DNA of 64,000 nucleotides from Scleromatobacter sp964418745. Lineage in GTDB: Bacteria; Pseudomonadota; Gammaproteobacteria; Burkholderiales; Burkholderiaceae_C. The notes beneath the pieces are model-generated. The model was not told the origin of the DNA and searched no databases. It saw only the letters and a list, made by a program, of their open reading frames with translations. The translations under genes were made by a program, and so were the position numbers. Positions 47,469 to 56,405 of this stretch are shown here, piece by piece. Each line of letters opens with the position of its first letter. Within the stretch, counting starts at the first letter, position 1. The DNA is taken from assembly GCA_964418745.1 (NCBI GenBank), contig CAYQMX010000019.1, positions 81,714-145,713 of the forward strand, read 5' to 3'.

Positions 47469-48187
47469 CGCTTGGCGGGCGCCTGCGCGGCCACCGACTT
47501 GCGCAGCTGCGGCTGCATCAGGGCGTGCACGTTGCCGTGCAGCGTGAGCAGGCGCGTGCCGTCGTCGTACTCGAGGCCGTCGGCGTTGAACTCGCTGTCG
47601 CCCTGGCGCACCACCACCATGTAGGTGGAGTCGACGCGGCGCAGCTTGGGCAGCGCGTGCAGGTGCTCGCCGTTCATCTGGATCGGCAGTTCACCGGGGG
47701 ACTCGGAGACCACCTGGGCCTGGCCGTCGAGCCACACCTCGCTGCTGTCGCCGCGGGCCCGGCCGTGCTGCGCGGTGGCGATCATGCGGCGGCCGTCGGG
47801 CTCGGTGGTGACCATGCGGATCTGCTCCACCTCCATGATGTCGTCATCGGGGAAGTGCTGCATGTGCTCGCCCTCGATCTCCACCTTCAGCGCGCCGGCG
47901 ACGTCGAAGCGCTGCAGCGTGAAGTGGTCCAGCGTGTAGTCGGCCTCGTGGCGGACGGTGCCCGGCACGGACGGCGCAAGCAGCCCCGGCGTGTTCTTGG
48001 CGACCAGCCAGGTGCCCAGCGCCAGCCCCGTCATCAGGATCAGCGGCAGGTAGCCCGAGATCGCCTCGCGCACGCGCACCGGCCAGGCCGGCCGCGTGCG
48101 CCGCTGCTGGTCGTCCACCGCCGCGCCCAGCGGGCTCAGCGCGACCGGCACTTCGGGCAGGTCGGGGAGGTGGAGTTCGCCCTTCAT
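47465..48187 (-). CDS. lptC: LPS export protein LptC
   Basis: 240 aa. A cytoplasmic N-terminal extension and one membrane helix (AISGYLPLILMTGLALGTWLV) are followed by a periplasmic beta-jellyroll domain (about residues 90-225, DYTLDHFTLQRFDVAGALKVEIEGEHMQHFPDDD). It belongs to the Lpt bridge that carries lipopolysaccharide from the inner to the outer membrane. It is 7 bp from kdsC. Confidence 0.87.
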   Translation of the reverse strand: MKGELHLPDLPEVPVALSPLGAAVDDQQRRTRPAWPVRVREAISGYLPLILMTGLALGTWLVAKNTPGLLAPSVPGTVRHEADYTLDHFTLQRFDVAGALKVEIEGEHMQHFPDDDIMEVEQIRMVTTEPDGRRMIATAQHGRARGDSSEVWLDGQAQVVSESPGELPIQMNGEHLHALPKLRRVDSTYMVVVRQGDSEFNADGLEYDDGTRLLTLHGNVHALMQPQLRKSVAAQAPAKR

Positions 48188-48194
48188 CCGGCGG

Positions 48195-48779
48195 TCACTT
48201 CGAATCGAGCGTGACGAGCAGCTTGGTCATCAGCGGCACATACAGTCCGTTGGCCATCAGCAGGAGGTCGCAGAACTCGCGCGCGGCGCCGCGGCCGCCT
48301 TCGCGCCGGGTGACGTGGTGCGCGGCGCCGAGCGCCTCGGCGTGGGCGTTCGCGGGCGCGCAGGCGAAGCCGGCATTGGCGAACAGCGGCAGGTCGGGCC
48401 AGTCGTCGCCGATCACGGCCACGTCGCCCCAGTCGATGCCCAGCTGCTGCAGCAGCTCGTTGGCCACGGCCAGCTTGTCCGAGGCGCCGAACGCGGCGTG
48501 CGGCAGGCCGAGATCGGCCACGCGACGGCGCACCGCGGCGGAGTCGCGCCCGGTGATGACGATGGGCACGATGCCGCCCTTGCGCAGCATCAGCAGGCCC
48601 TGGCCGTCGAGCACGTTGAAGCCCTTCAGGGTCTCGCCGTCGGCGGTGATCCAGATCGAGCCGTCGGTGAGCACGCCGTCGACGTCGAAGATGGCCGCCT
48701 TGATGCCGCTGCCGGCGCCCTGGGCCTGGAGCAGCACCTCGGGGGCGAAGCTCAGGTGCGAAGTGGGAGTGGATGCCAT
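48195..48779 (-). CDS. kdsC: 3-deoxy-D-manno-octulosonate 8-phosphate phosphatase KdsC
   Basis: 194 aa from the ATG at 48779, which overlaps the kdsD stop codon (TGATG). HAD-family C0 phosphatase that removes phosphate from Kdo-8-phosphate. Catalytic motif IFDVDGVLTDGS (nucleophile Asp), VITGRDSAAVRRR, KLAVANELLQ and GDDWPDLPLFANAG. It completes Kdo synthesis for LPS. Confidence 0.95.
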   Translation of the reverse strand: MASTPTSHLSFAPEVLLQAQGAGSGIKAAIFDVDGVLTDGSIWITADGETLKGFNVLDGQGLLMLRKGGIVPIVITGRDSAAVRRRVADLGLPHAAFGASDKLAVANELLQQLGIDWGDVAVIGDDWPDLPLFANAGFACAPANAHAEALGAAHHVTRREGGRGAAREFCDLLLMANGLYVPLMTKLLVTLDSK

Positions 48780-49765
48780 CAGATGACCTTTGCGCGCAGC
48801 AGGTCGTAGGTGTTGAGCGCGCCGACCAGCTCGCCCTTGGCGTCGACCACCAGCAGGCTGGTGACGCGATGGCGCTCCATCAGGTCGGCGGCGTCGACGG
48901 CCAGCGCGCCGGCGCGGATCAGGTGCGGGCGCGGGTGCATCACCTCGTGCGCGACCCGCTGGCGCAGGTCGGCGCCGGTCTCGATGAGGCGGCGCAGGTC
49001 GCCGTCGGTGAAGATACCCACTGGCGTATTTCCGTCGACGATCGCCGCGATGCCCAGTCCCTTGCCGGACATCTCCTGCAGCAGTGCCGAGAAGCTCGCG
49101 TCGCGCGCCACGCGCGGCAGGCCGTCGCCGGTGCGCATCAGGTCGGACACGTGCATCAGCAGCTTGCGGCCCAGCGCGCCGCCGGGGTGCGAGAGCGCGA
49201 AGTCGGTCTCGCGGAACCCGCGCGCGTCGAGCAGCGCCACCGACAGCGCGTCGCCCATCGCCATCTGCGCCGTGGTGCTGGCGGTGGGCGCCAGGTTGAG
49301 CGTGCAGGCCTCCTTGTCGACCGCGCACGACAGCACGATGTCGCACACCCTGGCCAGCGACGAGTCGGAGCGCCCGGTGAGCGCGACCAGCGTGACACCC
49401 AGGCGGCGCAGCGCCGGGATGATGGCGCTCAGCTCGTTGGACTCGCCCGAGTTGGAGATCAGCAGGCAGACGTCGCCCGAGGTGACCATGCCCAGGTCGC
49501 CGTGCGCGGCCTCGGCCGGATGCACGAAGAACGACGGCGTGCCGGTGGATGCCAGCGTGGCGGCGATCTTGCGGCCCACGTGGCCGCTCTTGCCCATGCC
49601 CATGACCACGACGCGGTGCTCGCAGTGCAGGATCGTCTCGACCGCGCGCGCGAATTCGGCGGTCAGGCGCCGCTGCATGCCCAGCAGGGCTTCGGCCTCG
49701 ATCGCGAACGTTTCGCGGGCCAGGTGCAATGCGCGTTCGGCGTCGAACGGCAAGTCGTTTTTCAA
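48779..49765 (-). CDS. kdsD: arabinose-5-phosphate isomerase KdsD (KpsF/GutQ family)
   Basis: 328 aa. The SIS sugar-isomerase domain (about 40-170, VMGMGKSGHVGRKIAATLASTGTPSFF) is followed by two CBS domains (about 205-325). It interconverts ribulose-5-phosphate and arabinose-5-phosphate, first step of Kdo synthesis. First gene of kdsD-kdsC-lptC-SDR; it diverges from the KefB/C antiporter. Confidence 0.95.
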   Translation of the reverse strand: MKNDLPFDAERALHLARETFAIEAEALLGMQRRLTAEFARAVETILHCEHRVVVMGMGKSGHVGRKIAATLASTGTPSFFVHPAEAAHGDLGMVTSGDVCLLISNSGESNELSAIIPALRRLGVTLVALTGRSDSSLARVCDIVLSCAVDKEACTLNLAPTASTTAQMAMGDALSVALLDARGFRETDFALSHPGGALGRKLLMHVSDLMRTGDGLPRVARDASFSALLQEMSGKGLGIAAIVDGNTPVGIFTDGDLRRLIETGADLRQRVAHEVMHPRPHLIRAGALAVDAADLMERHRVTSLLVVDAKGELVGALNTYDLLRAKVI

Positions 49766-49890
49766 GGTGGGCTGCCTGTGTTCTAGGATGGGGGGATTCT
49801 AAGTGTCCCCAACCCCCGGCACTGCGCGGGGGCATGGCACTGCCCGACCTCCACCCACGCGCAACGCCCCCGCGCCCAACCCGGTCCCGC

Positions 49891-51891
49891 ATGGCCTCGA
49901 CCCTCGAACTCGTCCTGCTGTACCTGGCCGCCGCCATCGCCGGCGTGGTCGGCTTTCGCATGCTGCGCCTGCCGCCGGTGCTGGGCTACCTGGTCGCGGG
50001 CGTCATCATCGGCCCGAACGCGCTGCAACTGGCGCACGACACCGCCGGCGTCCGCGGGCTCGCCGAGTTCGGCGTCGTCTTCCTGATGTTCGTGATCGGG
50101 CTCGAATTCAACCTGCCCAAGCTGCGGGCGATGCGCACGCTGGTCTTCGGGCTCGGCGCCTCGCAAGTGGTGCTGACCATCCTGGGTGCGGTCGCCGGCA
50201 ACTTCGCGCTGATCTGGCTGTTCGCCCTGCTCGGCCGCCCCTGGGACCTCGGCTGGCAGGCCGCGGCGGTGCTGGGCAGCGCGATGGCGATGTCGAGCAC
50301 CGCGCTGGTCGTCAAGCTGATGGCCGAGCGGCTGGAGCTCGAGAGCGAGCACGGCCGGCGCGTGATGGGCGTGCTGCTGTTCCAGGACCTGGCCGTGGTG
50401 CCGCTGCTGGTGATCATCCCCGCGCTCGGCGGCAACACCGGCAACCTGCTGGCCACGCTGGTGCCGGCCATCGTCAAGGCGGCGGTGGTGCTGGCGGTGC
50501 TGCTGTCGGGCGGGCAGAAGGTGATGCGCTGGTGGCTGACGGCGATCTCGCGCCGCAAGAGCGACGAGCTGTTCATGCTGAGCCTGCTGGGCGTGACGCT
50601 GGGCATGGCGGCGCTGACCGAGCTCGCCGGCCTGTCGCTGGCGCTCGGCGCCTTCGTCGCCGGCATGCTGATCGCCGAGACCGAATACAAGCACCAGGTG
50701 GAGACCGACATCCGGCCGTTCCACGACGTGCTGCTGGGCCTGTTCTTCATCACGATCGGCATGAAGCTCGACTGGCGCACGCTGGCCGACGAGTGGGTGG
50801 TGGTGATCGTGCTGACGACGGCGCCGCTGATCGCCAAGGCCGCGCTGGTGGCCGGGCTGGCGCGCGTGTTCGGCAGCGCGCCGGGCGTGGCCCTGCGCAC
50901 CGGCCTGTACCTGGCGCAGGCCGGCGAGTTCGGCTTCGTGCTGCTGAGCCTGGGCACCGAGCACCATGTGCTGCCCGATCGCTGGGTCGCGCCGGTGCTG
51001 GCCAGCATGGTGCTGTCGATGCTGGCCTCGCCGTTCCTGATCCTGCATGCCAACCGCATCGTGATGAAGCTGGCCAGCAGCGACTGGCTGATGCAGTCGG
51101 TGGCGCTGACGACCATCGCCAAGCGCGCCATCACCGCGGAAAAGCACGTGATCATCTGCGGCTACGGCCGCTCCGGGCAGAACCTGGCGCGCATGCTGGA
51201 GGTCGAGCGCATCCCGTTCATGGCGCTGGACCTCGACCCCGACCGCGTGCGCCAGGCCGCCGCCGCCGGCCAGAACGTGGTCTTCGGCGACGCCGCCCGG
51301 CTGTCCAGCCTGATGGCCGCCGGCCTGGCCCGGGCCAGCGCCGTGGTGTGCAGCTACCACGACACGCCGTCGGCGCTGAAGGTGCTGCACCTGGTGCAGA
51401 CGCACGCGCCGCGCGTGCCGGTGGTCGTGCGCACCATCGACGACACCGACCTTGAGGCGCTGCGCGCCGCCGGCGCCACCGAGGTGGTGCCCGAGGCGAT
51501 CGAGGGCTCGCTGATGCTGGCCTCGCACGCGCTGGCGCTGGTGGGCGTGCCGATGCGCCGCGTGATCCGGCTCGCGCGCGACGCACGCGAGGCGCGCTAC
51601 GGCCTGCTGCGCGGGTACTTCCACGGTGCGGACGACGACGAGGCCGGCGACCAGCAGCAGGCGCGGCTGGCGAGCGTCACGATCCCGGCCCACGCGCAGG
51701 CCGCCGGGCAGACGCTGGCGGCGACCGGCGTCGAGGGCAACGGCGTCCAGGTGGTGTCGCTGCGGCTGTCGAACGGCCGGGTGCTGGCGCCGAATCCGGA
51801 CCAGCGCCTGGCGGCCGGCGACACGCTGGTGCTGGCCGGGATGCCCGAGATGCTGCAGGCGGCCGAGGAACGCCTTACCACCGCCGTCTGA
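49891..51891 (+). CDS. KefB/KefC-type monovalent cation:proton antiporter (CPA2) with TrkA domains
   Basis: 666 aa from the ATG at 49891; an upstream ATG at 49834 adds a Pro-rich stub. The N-terminal Na+/H+ exchanger domain has about 12 helices, then a RCK/TrkA-N domain (KHVIICGYGRSGQNLARMLE, NAD-binding GxGxxG) at about 415-530 and a TrkA-C domain (about 580-662, ASVTIPAHAQAAGQTL). This mixture is seen in KefB/KefC and YbaL. No separate KefF/KefG-type oxidoreductase subunit lies next to it. Confidence 0.92.
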   Translation: MASTLELVLLYLAAAIAGVVGFRMLRLPPVLGYLVAGVIIGPNALQLAHDTAGVRGLAEFGVVFLMFVIGLEFNLPKLRAMRTLVFGLGASQVVLTILGAVAGNFALIWLFALLGRPWDLGWQAAAVLGSAMAMSSTALVVKLMAERLELESEHGRRVMGVLLFQDLAVVPLLVIIPALGGNTGNLLATLVPAIVKAAVVLAVLLSGGQKVMRWWLTAISRRKSDELFMLSLLGVTLGMAALTELAGLSLALGAFVAGMLIAETEYKHQVETDIRPFHDVLLGLFFITIGMKLDWRTLADEWVVVIVLTTAPLIAKAALVAGLARVFGSAPGVALRTGLYLAQAGEFGFVLLSLGTEHHVLPDRWVAPVLASMVLSMLASPFLILHANRIVMKLASSDWLMQSVALTTIAKRAITAEKHVIICGYGRSGQNLARMLEVERIPFMALDLDPDRVRQAAAAGQNVVFGDAARLSSLMAAGLARASAVVCSYHDTPSALKVLHLVQTHAPRVPVVVRTIDDTDLEALRAAGATEVVPEAIEGSLMLASHALALVGVPMRRVIRLARDAREARYGLLRGYFHGADDDEAGDQQQARLASVTIPAHAQAAGQTLAATGVEGNGVQVVSLRLSNGRVLAPNPDQRLAAGDTLVLAGMPEMLQAAEERLTTAV

Positions 51892-52005
51892 CCTCCTGCG
51901 CGTGCGCCCCCGCCGCCAGCGCTCGACCCGAGCAAGGGGATGACTAGGGAGCGGCGGATCCGGCTTCGCCGGGCCGCTCGGGGGCAGCGAGCGCGGGGCT
52001 CGATG

Positions 52006-52473
52006 TCAAGCGACGGGGGTGCCGCGTTCCAGCGTGCCGCGCATGCGCTCGGCCATCACGGCGCCGGAGGCGCGCAGGATCTCGTAGGCGAGCTCGGGCT
52101 GGCTGGCCAGCATCTCTTCCAGGCGCGGCCGGCTCAGCGCCCACACCACGCTGGGCGCGATCGCATCGACCTGGGCCATGCGCATGGTCTCGCCGAACAG
52201 CGCCGGCTCGCCGACGATCGCCCCGGCGCGCAGCAGCGCGATCTTGGCGGCCGACGTGGCCGTGCCCCGCACGTAGACCTGCAGCGTGCCCGACTCGAGG
52301 AAGTACATCGTGCGATCGGAATCGCCCTGGTAGATCAGGACGTCGCCGCCCTTCATCTCGCGGCGGATCAGGTACGAGCCCACCACGCGCCAGTTTTCGG
52401 GAGAAAAGCGCGGTCGAAAGGCGTCGTACGCATTCAGCGTATGGATCGCCTGGACCAGATTGGTAACGTTCAT
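52006..52473 (-). CDS. cyclic-nucleotide-binding domain protein without DNA-binding domain
   Basis: 155 aa from the ATG at 52473. One cNMP-binding beta-barrel (residues about 30-125) with a phosphate-binding-cassette-like GEPALFGETMRMAQVDA. The C-terminal helix continues AYEILRASGAVMAERMRG, but the protein ends where a Crp/Fnr protein would add its HTH. It may be a stand-alone sensor or a regulatory subunit. Partner unknown; no obvious operon mate. Confidence 0.85.
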   Translation of the reverse strand: MNVTNLVQAIHTLNAYDAFRPRFSPENWRVVGSYLIRREMKGGDVLIYQGDSDRTMYFLESGTLQVYVRGTATSAAKIALLRAGAIVGEPALFGETMRMAQVDAIAPSVVWALSRPRLEEMLASQPELAYEILRASGAVMAERMRGTLERGTPVA

Positions 52474-52738
52474 GATTGTCGAATCCTCGCCGATGGTGCC
52501 TGGCCCTGCTTTGGGATATGGCGGCCCATCGTGCCTGTTGCCAGGCATTTGACACCAATTGTCACGTCTCGCCCGGGCAACGGCAAGGCAAAGCACGACG
52601 TCCATCGGCGCAGGCACACCGTCTGTCGCATCTCCGGAACTAGTTCACACCGATGGCGCCGCATTCGGGCGCCGGCAGCGGCGGTGGGCGCTTGCTTCAG
52701 CTTGTGCGAAGCCCCTTCCGCGATCGTTCGACGGCGGG
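52474..52738. other. spacer between mnmE and the cNMP-domain gene
   Basis: 265 bp, AT-richer than neighbours near 52430-52560. It should hold the promoter of the cNMP gene. I see no convincing hexamers or terminator for mnmE. Confidence 0.4.
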
Positions 52739-54127
52739 CTACTTGCCGATGCAGAACCGCCCGAAGATCTCGCCCAGCAGGTCGTCGGCGGTGAACTGGC
52801 CGGTGATCTCGCCGAGTGCGCCATGGGCCAGGCGCAGTTCCTCGGCGAACAGGTCGAGTGCCGCGTCCCGCTGGTCGGCATGGGCCTGGGCGCGGCGCAG
52901 GTGGTCGTCGGTGCGGGCGAGCGCCTCGACATGGCGGGTGCGGGCGATGAACACCCCGTCCGGCACGTGGGTGGCGCCGGCGCGCTCGAGCAGGGCGTCG
53001 CGCAGCGCGTCGAGGCCGGCGCCGGTGTGGGCGGACAACGCCAGCGCGCCCGCGGGCAGCGCGTGCTCGGGCGCGAGGTCGCGCTTGTTGAACACGTGCA
53101 GCGGCGCGGCGGCGTGGGCGCGCGCCAGGTCGGCGGCGATCGCGGCGTCGTCGGCCTGCGCGCGCGGATCGTCGGCGCGGCTGAGGTCGTGCAGGAACAG
53201 CACCGCGTCGGCGTCGGCGATCGCCTGCCAGCTGCGTTCGATGCCGATGCGCTCGACCTCGTCGGCCGACTCGCGCAGGCCCGCGGTGTCGATCACATGC
53301 ACCGGCACCCCGTGGATCTGGATCGTCTCCGTGATGCGGTCGCGCGTGGTGCCGGCGATGGGCGTGACGATGGCCAGCTCGGCGCCGGCCAGCGCGTTCA
53401 GCAGCGAGCTCTTGCCGACGTTGGGCGCGCCCGCGAGCACCACGCGCAGGCCTTCGCGCAGCAGCGCGCCCTGGCGCGCGCGCAACATCACGGCGTCGAG
53501 CTGCGCGCGGATGTCGGCGAGCTGCCGGCGGGCGCCGGCGCGCTCGAGGAAGTCGATCTCCTCCTCGGGGAAGTCGAGCGTGGCCTCGACCAGCATGCGC
53601 AGGTGCACGATGCGCTGCGCCAGCGCGTCGATCTCCCGGGAGAACGCGCCGGCCAGCGAGCGGCCGGCCGAACGCGCGGCAGCCTCGGTGCTGGCGTCGA
53701 TCAGGTCGGCGACGGCCTCGGCCTGGGCCAGGTCCAGCTTGTCGTTGAAGAACGCGCGCGCCGTGAACTCGCCGGGGTTGGCCACGCGCAGGCCGATGCC
53801 GCGGCCGGCCTCGAGGCAGCGCGCGAGGATCAGCTGCAGCACCACGGGCCCGCCATGGGCCTGCAGCTCCAGCACGTCCTCGCCCGTGTAGGAGTTCGGC
53901 GCGGGGAAGTGGATCGCCAGGCCCTGGTCCAGCGCCTGGCCCTGCGCGTCCAGGATCGCGCCGTAGTGCGCCACGCGCGGCGTCAGCGGCTTCGCGCAGA
54001 CGGCGGCGATGAGCGTCGACAGGTCGCGCCCGGACGCCCGCACGATGCCCACCGCGCCACGGCCCGGGGCGGTGGCGATCGCGACGATGGGGTCGTTCAG
54101 GTGGGCGAGCGAGGCGATGGCGTTCAT
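52739..54127 (-). CDS. mnmE: tRNA uridine-5-carboxymethylaminomethyl modification GTPase MnmE (TrmE)
   Basis: 462 aa from the ATG at 54127. The N-terminal TrmE domain (PIVAIATAPGRGAVGIVRASG, FNDKLDLAQAEAVADLIDA) is followed by a helical domain. The G domain has G1 GAPNVGKSSLLNAL, G3 DTAGLRE and G4 NKRD. The C-terminal motif FCIGK supplies the conserved cysteine. With MnmG it modifies U34 of tRNAs. It is 103 bp from yidC; a long hairpin lies between. Confidence 0.96.
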   Translation of the reverse strand: MNAIASLAHLNDPIVAIATAPGRGAVGIVRASGRDLSTLIAAVCAKPLTPRVAHYGAILDAQGQALDQGLAIHFPAPNSYTGEDVLELQAHGGPVVLQLILARCLEAGRGIGLRVANPGEFTARAFFNDKLDLAQAEAVADLIDASTEAAARSAGRSLAGAFSREIDALAQRIVHLRMLVEATLDFPEEEIDFLERAGARRQLADIRAQLDAVMLRARQGALLREGLRVVLAGAPNVGKSSLLNALAGAELAIVTPIAGTTRDRITETIQIHGVPVHVIDTAGLRESADEVERIGIERSWQAIADADAVLFLHDLSRADDPRAQADDAAIAADLARAHAAAPLHVFNKRDLAPEHALPAGALALSAHTGAGLDALRDALLERAGATHVPDGVFIARTRHVEALARTDDHLRRAQAHADQRDAALDLFAEELRLAHGALGEITGQFTADDLLGEIFGRFCIGK

Positions 54128-54162
54128 GTGCGGCTCATTGTCGCGCGGCCGGCCCAATGGGA

Positions 54163-54209
54163 AACGCCGCGTTCCGGCGCAAGCGGGGCTTGCATCGGAA
54201 CGCGGCGTT
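54163..54209 (-). promoter_or_regulatory. long nested hairpin between yidC and mnmE
   Basis: The outer stem is 14 bp perfect (54163-54176 with 54196-54209) and the inner stem 6 bp (54179-54184 with 54188-54193). It sits 36 bp before the mnmE start codon. There is no real T run after it (TTTCCC), so it may be an attenuator, processing site or leaky terminator for transcripts from yidC. Confidence 0.55.
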
Positions 54210-54229
54210 CGAGCCGGCGGCGCGGGGGT

Positions 54230-56014
54230 TCAGCCCTTGACGATCTTGGCGTCGGTGGCCTTCAGGGCCTTCGGCTTCTCGCCGCTGATCTGGCGGTTGA
54301 TCAGCCACTGCTGGACGATGGTCAGCGTGTTGTTCGTCACCCAGTACAGCGTCAGGCCGGCCGGGAACGAGAACAGCGCGGCGCTGAAGGCCAGCGGCAT
54401 CAGCCACATCATGCGGGCCTGCATCGGGTCGGCCGGGGCCGGTTGCAGCGAGACCTGCAGCAGCGACGTGGCCGTCATCAGGATCGGCAGGATCGCGTAC
54501 GGGTCCATGATGGACAGGTCGTGGATCCAGCCCAGCCAGGGCGCGCCGCGCATCTCGGCCGACGACGTGAGCACCGTGAACAGCGCGATGAAGATCGGCA
54601 TCTGGATGAAGATCGGCAGGCAGCCGCCCAGCGGGTTGACCTTCTCCTCGCGGTAGATCTTCATGATCTCCTGCTGCTTCTGCTGCGGGTTGTCCTTGTA
54701 GCGGACGTTGAGTTCCTGGATGCGCGGGTTGACGGCCTTCATCTTGGCCATCGAGCGGTAGGCGTTGGCATTGAGGCCGTAGAACGCGATCTTGAGCAGG
54801 AACACCAGCGCGACGATGGACCAGCCCCAGTTGCCTATGACCAGGTGGATCTTGCTCAGCAGCCAGAACAGCGGCTGGGCGATGATCTTGAGCAGTCCGT
54901 AGTCCTTGACCTGTTCCAGGTTCGGGGCCAGCGGCGCGAGCAGCTGCTCCTCCTGCGGGCCGGCGTAGAGCTTGGCCTTGATCGTCTGGCTGGCGCCCGG
55001 GGCGACCGTGCCCACGGGAACGAGCGCGGCCACTCGATAGGTGGGCAGGCCGTTGACTTCCGGGCCCAGGCGCGCGACGCCGTAGGTGCGCGACACCGAA
55101 TCGGGCAGCACCCACGCGGAGGTGAAGTAGTGCTGGATCATCGCGATCCAGCCCTCGGTCGTCGGGTGCGAATCGACGAGCTCCTTTTCCTTGCCCTTGT
55201 CGAGGTCGGCGAACTTGATGAACTTGAACTTGTTGTCTTCGTAGACGGCCGGCCCCGTGATCGAGCTCGGGCCGTTGAAGTAGCCGCCCTCGGGCACGCG
55301 GCCGTCGCGCACCAGCTGCAGGTAGAGCTCCGGGTTGATCGGCGCGCCGCTGTGGTTGACGATCTCGTGGGTGACGTCGATCGCGTAGCTCCCGCGATGG
55401 AAGGTGTAGGTCTTGACGAGCTGCACGCCGCCGACGTCCGGCGACTCGAATCGCACGGCCAGCTCGTTCTTGCCGTCCGCGAGCGTGCGCTGCGTGCTGG
55501 CCAGCTTCATCACCGTGGTGTGGTGCGGCAGCGGGCGACCGTCCATGCCGGCCAGGCCGGTCTGGGCGGTGTAGTACTGCGCGTTGTTGGTGTCGAACAC
55601 CTTCACGTCGACCAGCTCGGGCGCCGGGGCGCTCATGCCGACGAGGCGCTTGAGCTGGCGCAGGATCTCGCTGTGGTTGTCGACTTCCTTGTACTTCAGC
55701 AGGTCCAGGTCGACCAGGTCGGCGCCGCGCGTGCTCAGGCGGGCCTTGACGAGGTCGGTCTGGACGACGACGTCCTCGACGGGCAGGGCGACATCGACGC
55801 CGGCGGCCGATGCGGCGGCGGCCGACGTGGCCGCCGCGGACGACGCCGCGCTGGCGATGGCCGCCGACGCCACGGGCGGCGCCACGACGGCCTTGGCCAC
55901 CGGACGCGGCGCGAGCAGGGACGTGTCGCCATGGTAGACGCGCCACTTGTCGAACAGCATCAGCAGCGACATCATCAAGACGACCAGCAGCAGGGTGCGG
56001 CGAAATTCGGTCAT
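54230..56014 (-). CDS. yidC: membrane protein insertase YidC
   Basis: 594 aa from the ATG at 56014. TM1 (RRTLLLVVLMMSLLMLFDKW) is followed by a long Ala-rich linker, the periplasmic P1 domain (about 90-370), then the conserved insertase core from about 380 with HLVIGNWGWSIVALVFLLKIAF, NPLGGCLPIFIQMPIFIALF and TLYWVTNNTLTIVQQWLINRQ. The hydrophilic-groove Arg lies in YRSMAKMK. The Ala-rich linker (AIASAASSAAATSAAAASAA) is longer than in E. coli. Confidence 0.96.
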   Translation of the reverse strand: MTEFRRTLLLVVLMMSLLMLFDKWRVYHGDTSLLAPRPVAKAVVAPPVASAAIASAASSAAATSAAAASAAGVDVALPVEDVVVQTDLVKARLSTRGADLVDLDLLKYKEVDNHSEILRQLKRLVGMSAPAPELVDVKVFDTNNAQYYTAQTGLAGMDGRPLPHHTTVMKLASTQRTLADGKNELAVRFESPDVGGVQLVKTYTFHRGSYAIDVTHEIVNHSGAPINPELYLQLVRDGRVPEGGYFNGPSSITGPAVYEDNKFKFIKFADLDKGKEKELVDSHPTTEGWIAMIQHYFTSAWVLPDSVSRTYGVARLGPEVNGLPTYRVAALVPVGTVAPGASQTIKAKLYAGPQEEQLLAPLAPNLEQVKDYGLLKIIAQPLFWLLSKIHLVIGNWGWSIVALVFLLKIAFYGLNANAYRSMAKMKAVNPRIQELNVRYKDNPQQKQQEIMKIYREEKVNPLGGCLPIFIQMPIFIALFTVLTSSAEMRGAPWLGWIHDLSIMDPYAILPILMTATSLLQVSLQPAPADPMQARMMWLMPLAFSAALFSFPAGLTLYWVTNNTLTIVQQWLINRQISGEKPKALKATDAKIVKG

Positions 56015-56021
56015 GGGGGTG

Positions 56022-56405
56022 CTAGAGGTTTGTTTTGTCGGTCGCGGCCGGCGTCGGCGTCGCGGCGGCCGGCACTTGGCCGGATTCACGCTGCAACAGG
56101 CCCGAGAACGGGCCGGTTGCGGGATGCGAAGATGGGGACGCTTTCAAGCGTTCCCAGGGCATATTGTCGGGGACCTCGTCGCAACCACCGTGACACCACG
56201 GATTGCAACGCAGGATGCGCCAGCCGGCCAGCCCGGTGCCGACCAGCGCGCCATGGCGTTCCAGCGCCTGGATCGCGTACGCGGAACAGGTGGGCGTGAA
56301 GCGACAGCTCTGGCCCACCCACGGGCTCAGCAGCAGGCGATAGGCGCGCACCAGGCCGACCAGCGCCCGGCGCGGCAGGTGCCACGCGGCGCTCAGGCCG
56401 CGCAT
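56022..56405 (-). CDS. yidD: membrane protein insertion efficiency factor YidD
   Basis: 127 aa from the ATG at 56405, overlapping the rnpA end by 13 bp. It has the family core YRLLLSPWVGQSCRFTPTCSAYAIQAL and RILRCNPWCHGGCDEVP with its cysteines. A C-terminal tail of about 40 residues (SSHPATGPFSGLLQRESG onward) is longer than in E. coli YidD (85 aa). It aids YidC-dependent insertion. Confidence 0.93.
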   Translation of the reverse strand: MRGLSAAWHLPRRALVGLVRAYRLLLSPWVGQSCRFTPTCSAYAIQALERHGALVGTGLAGWRILRCNPWCHGGCDEVPDNMPWERLKASPSSHPATGPFSGLLQRESGQVPAAATPTPAATDKTNL

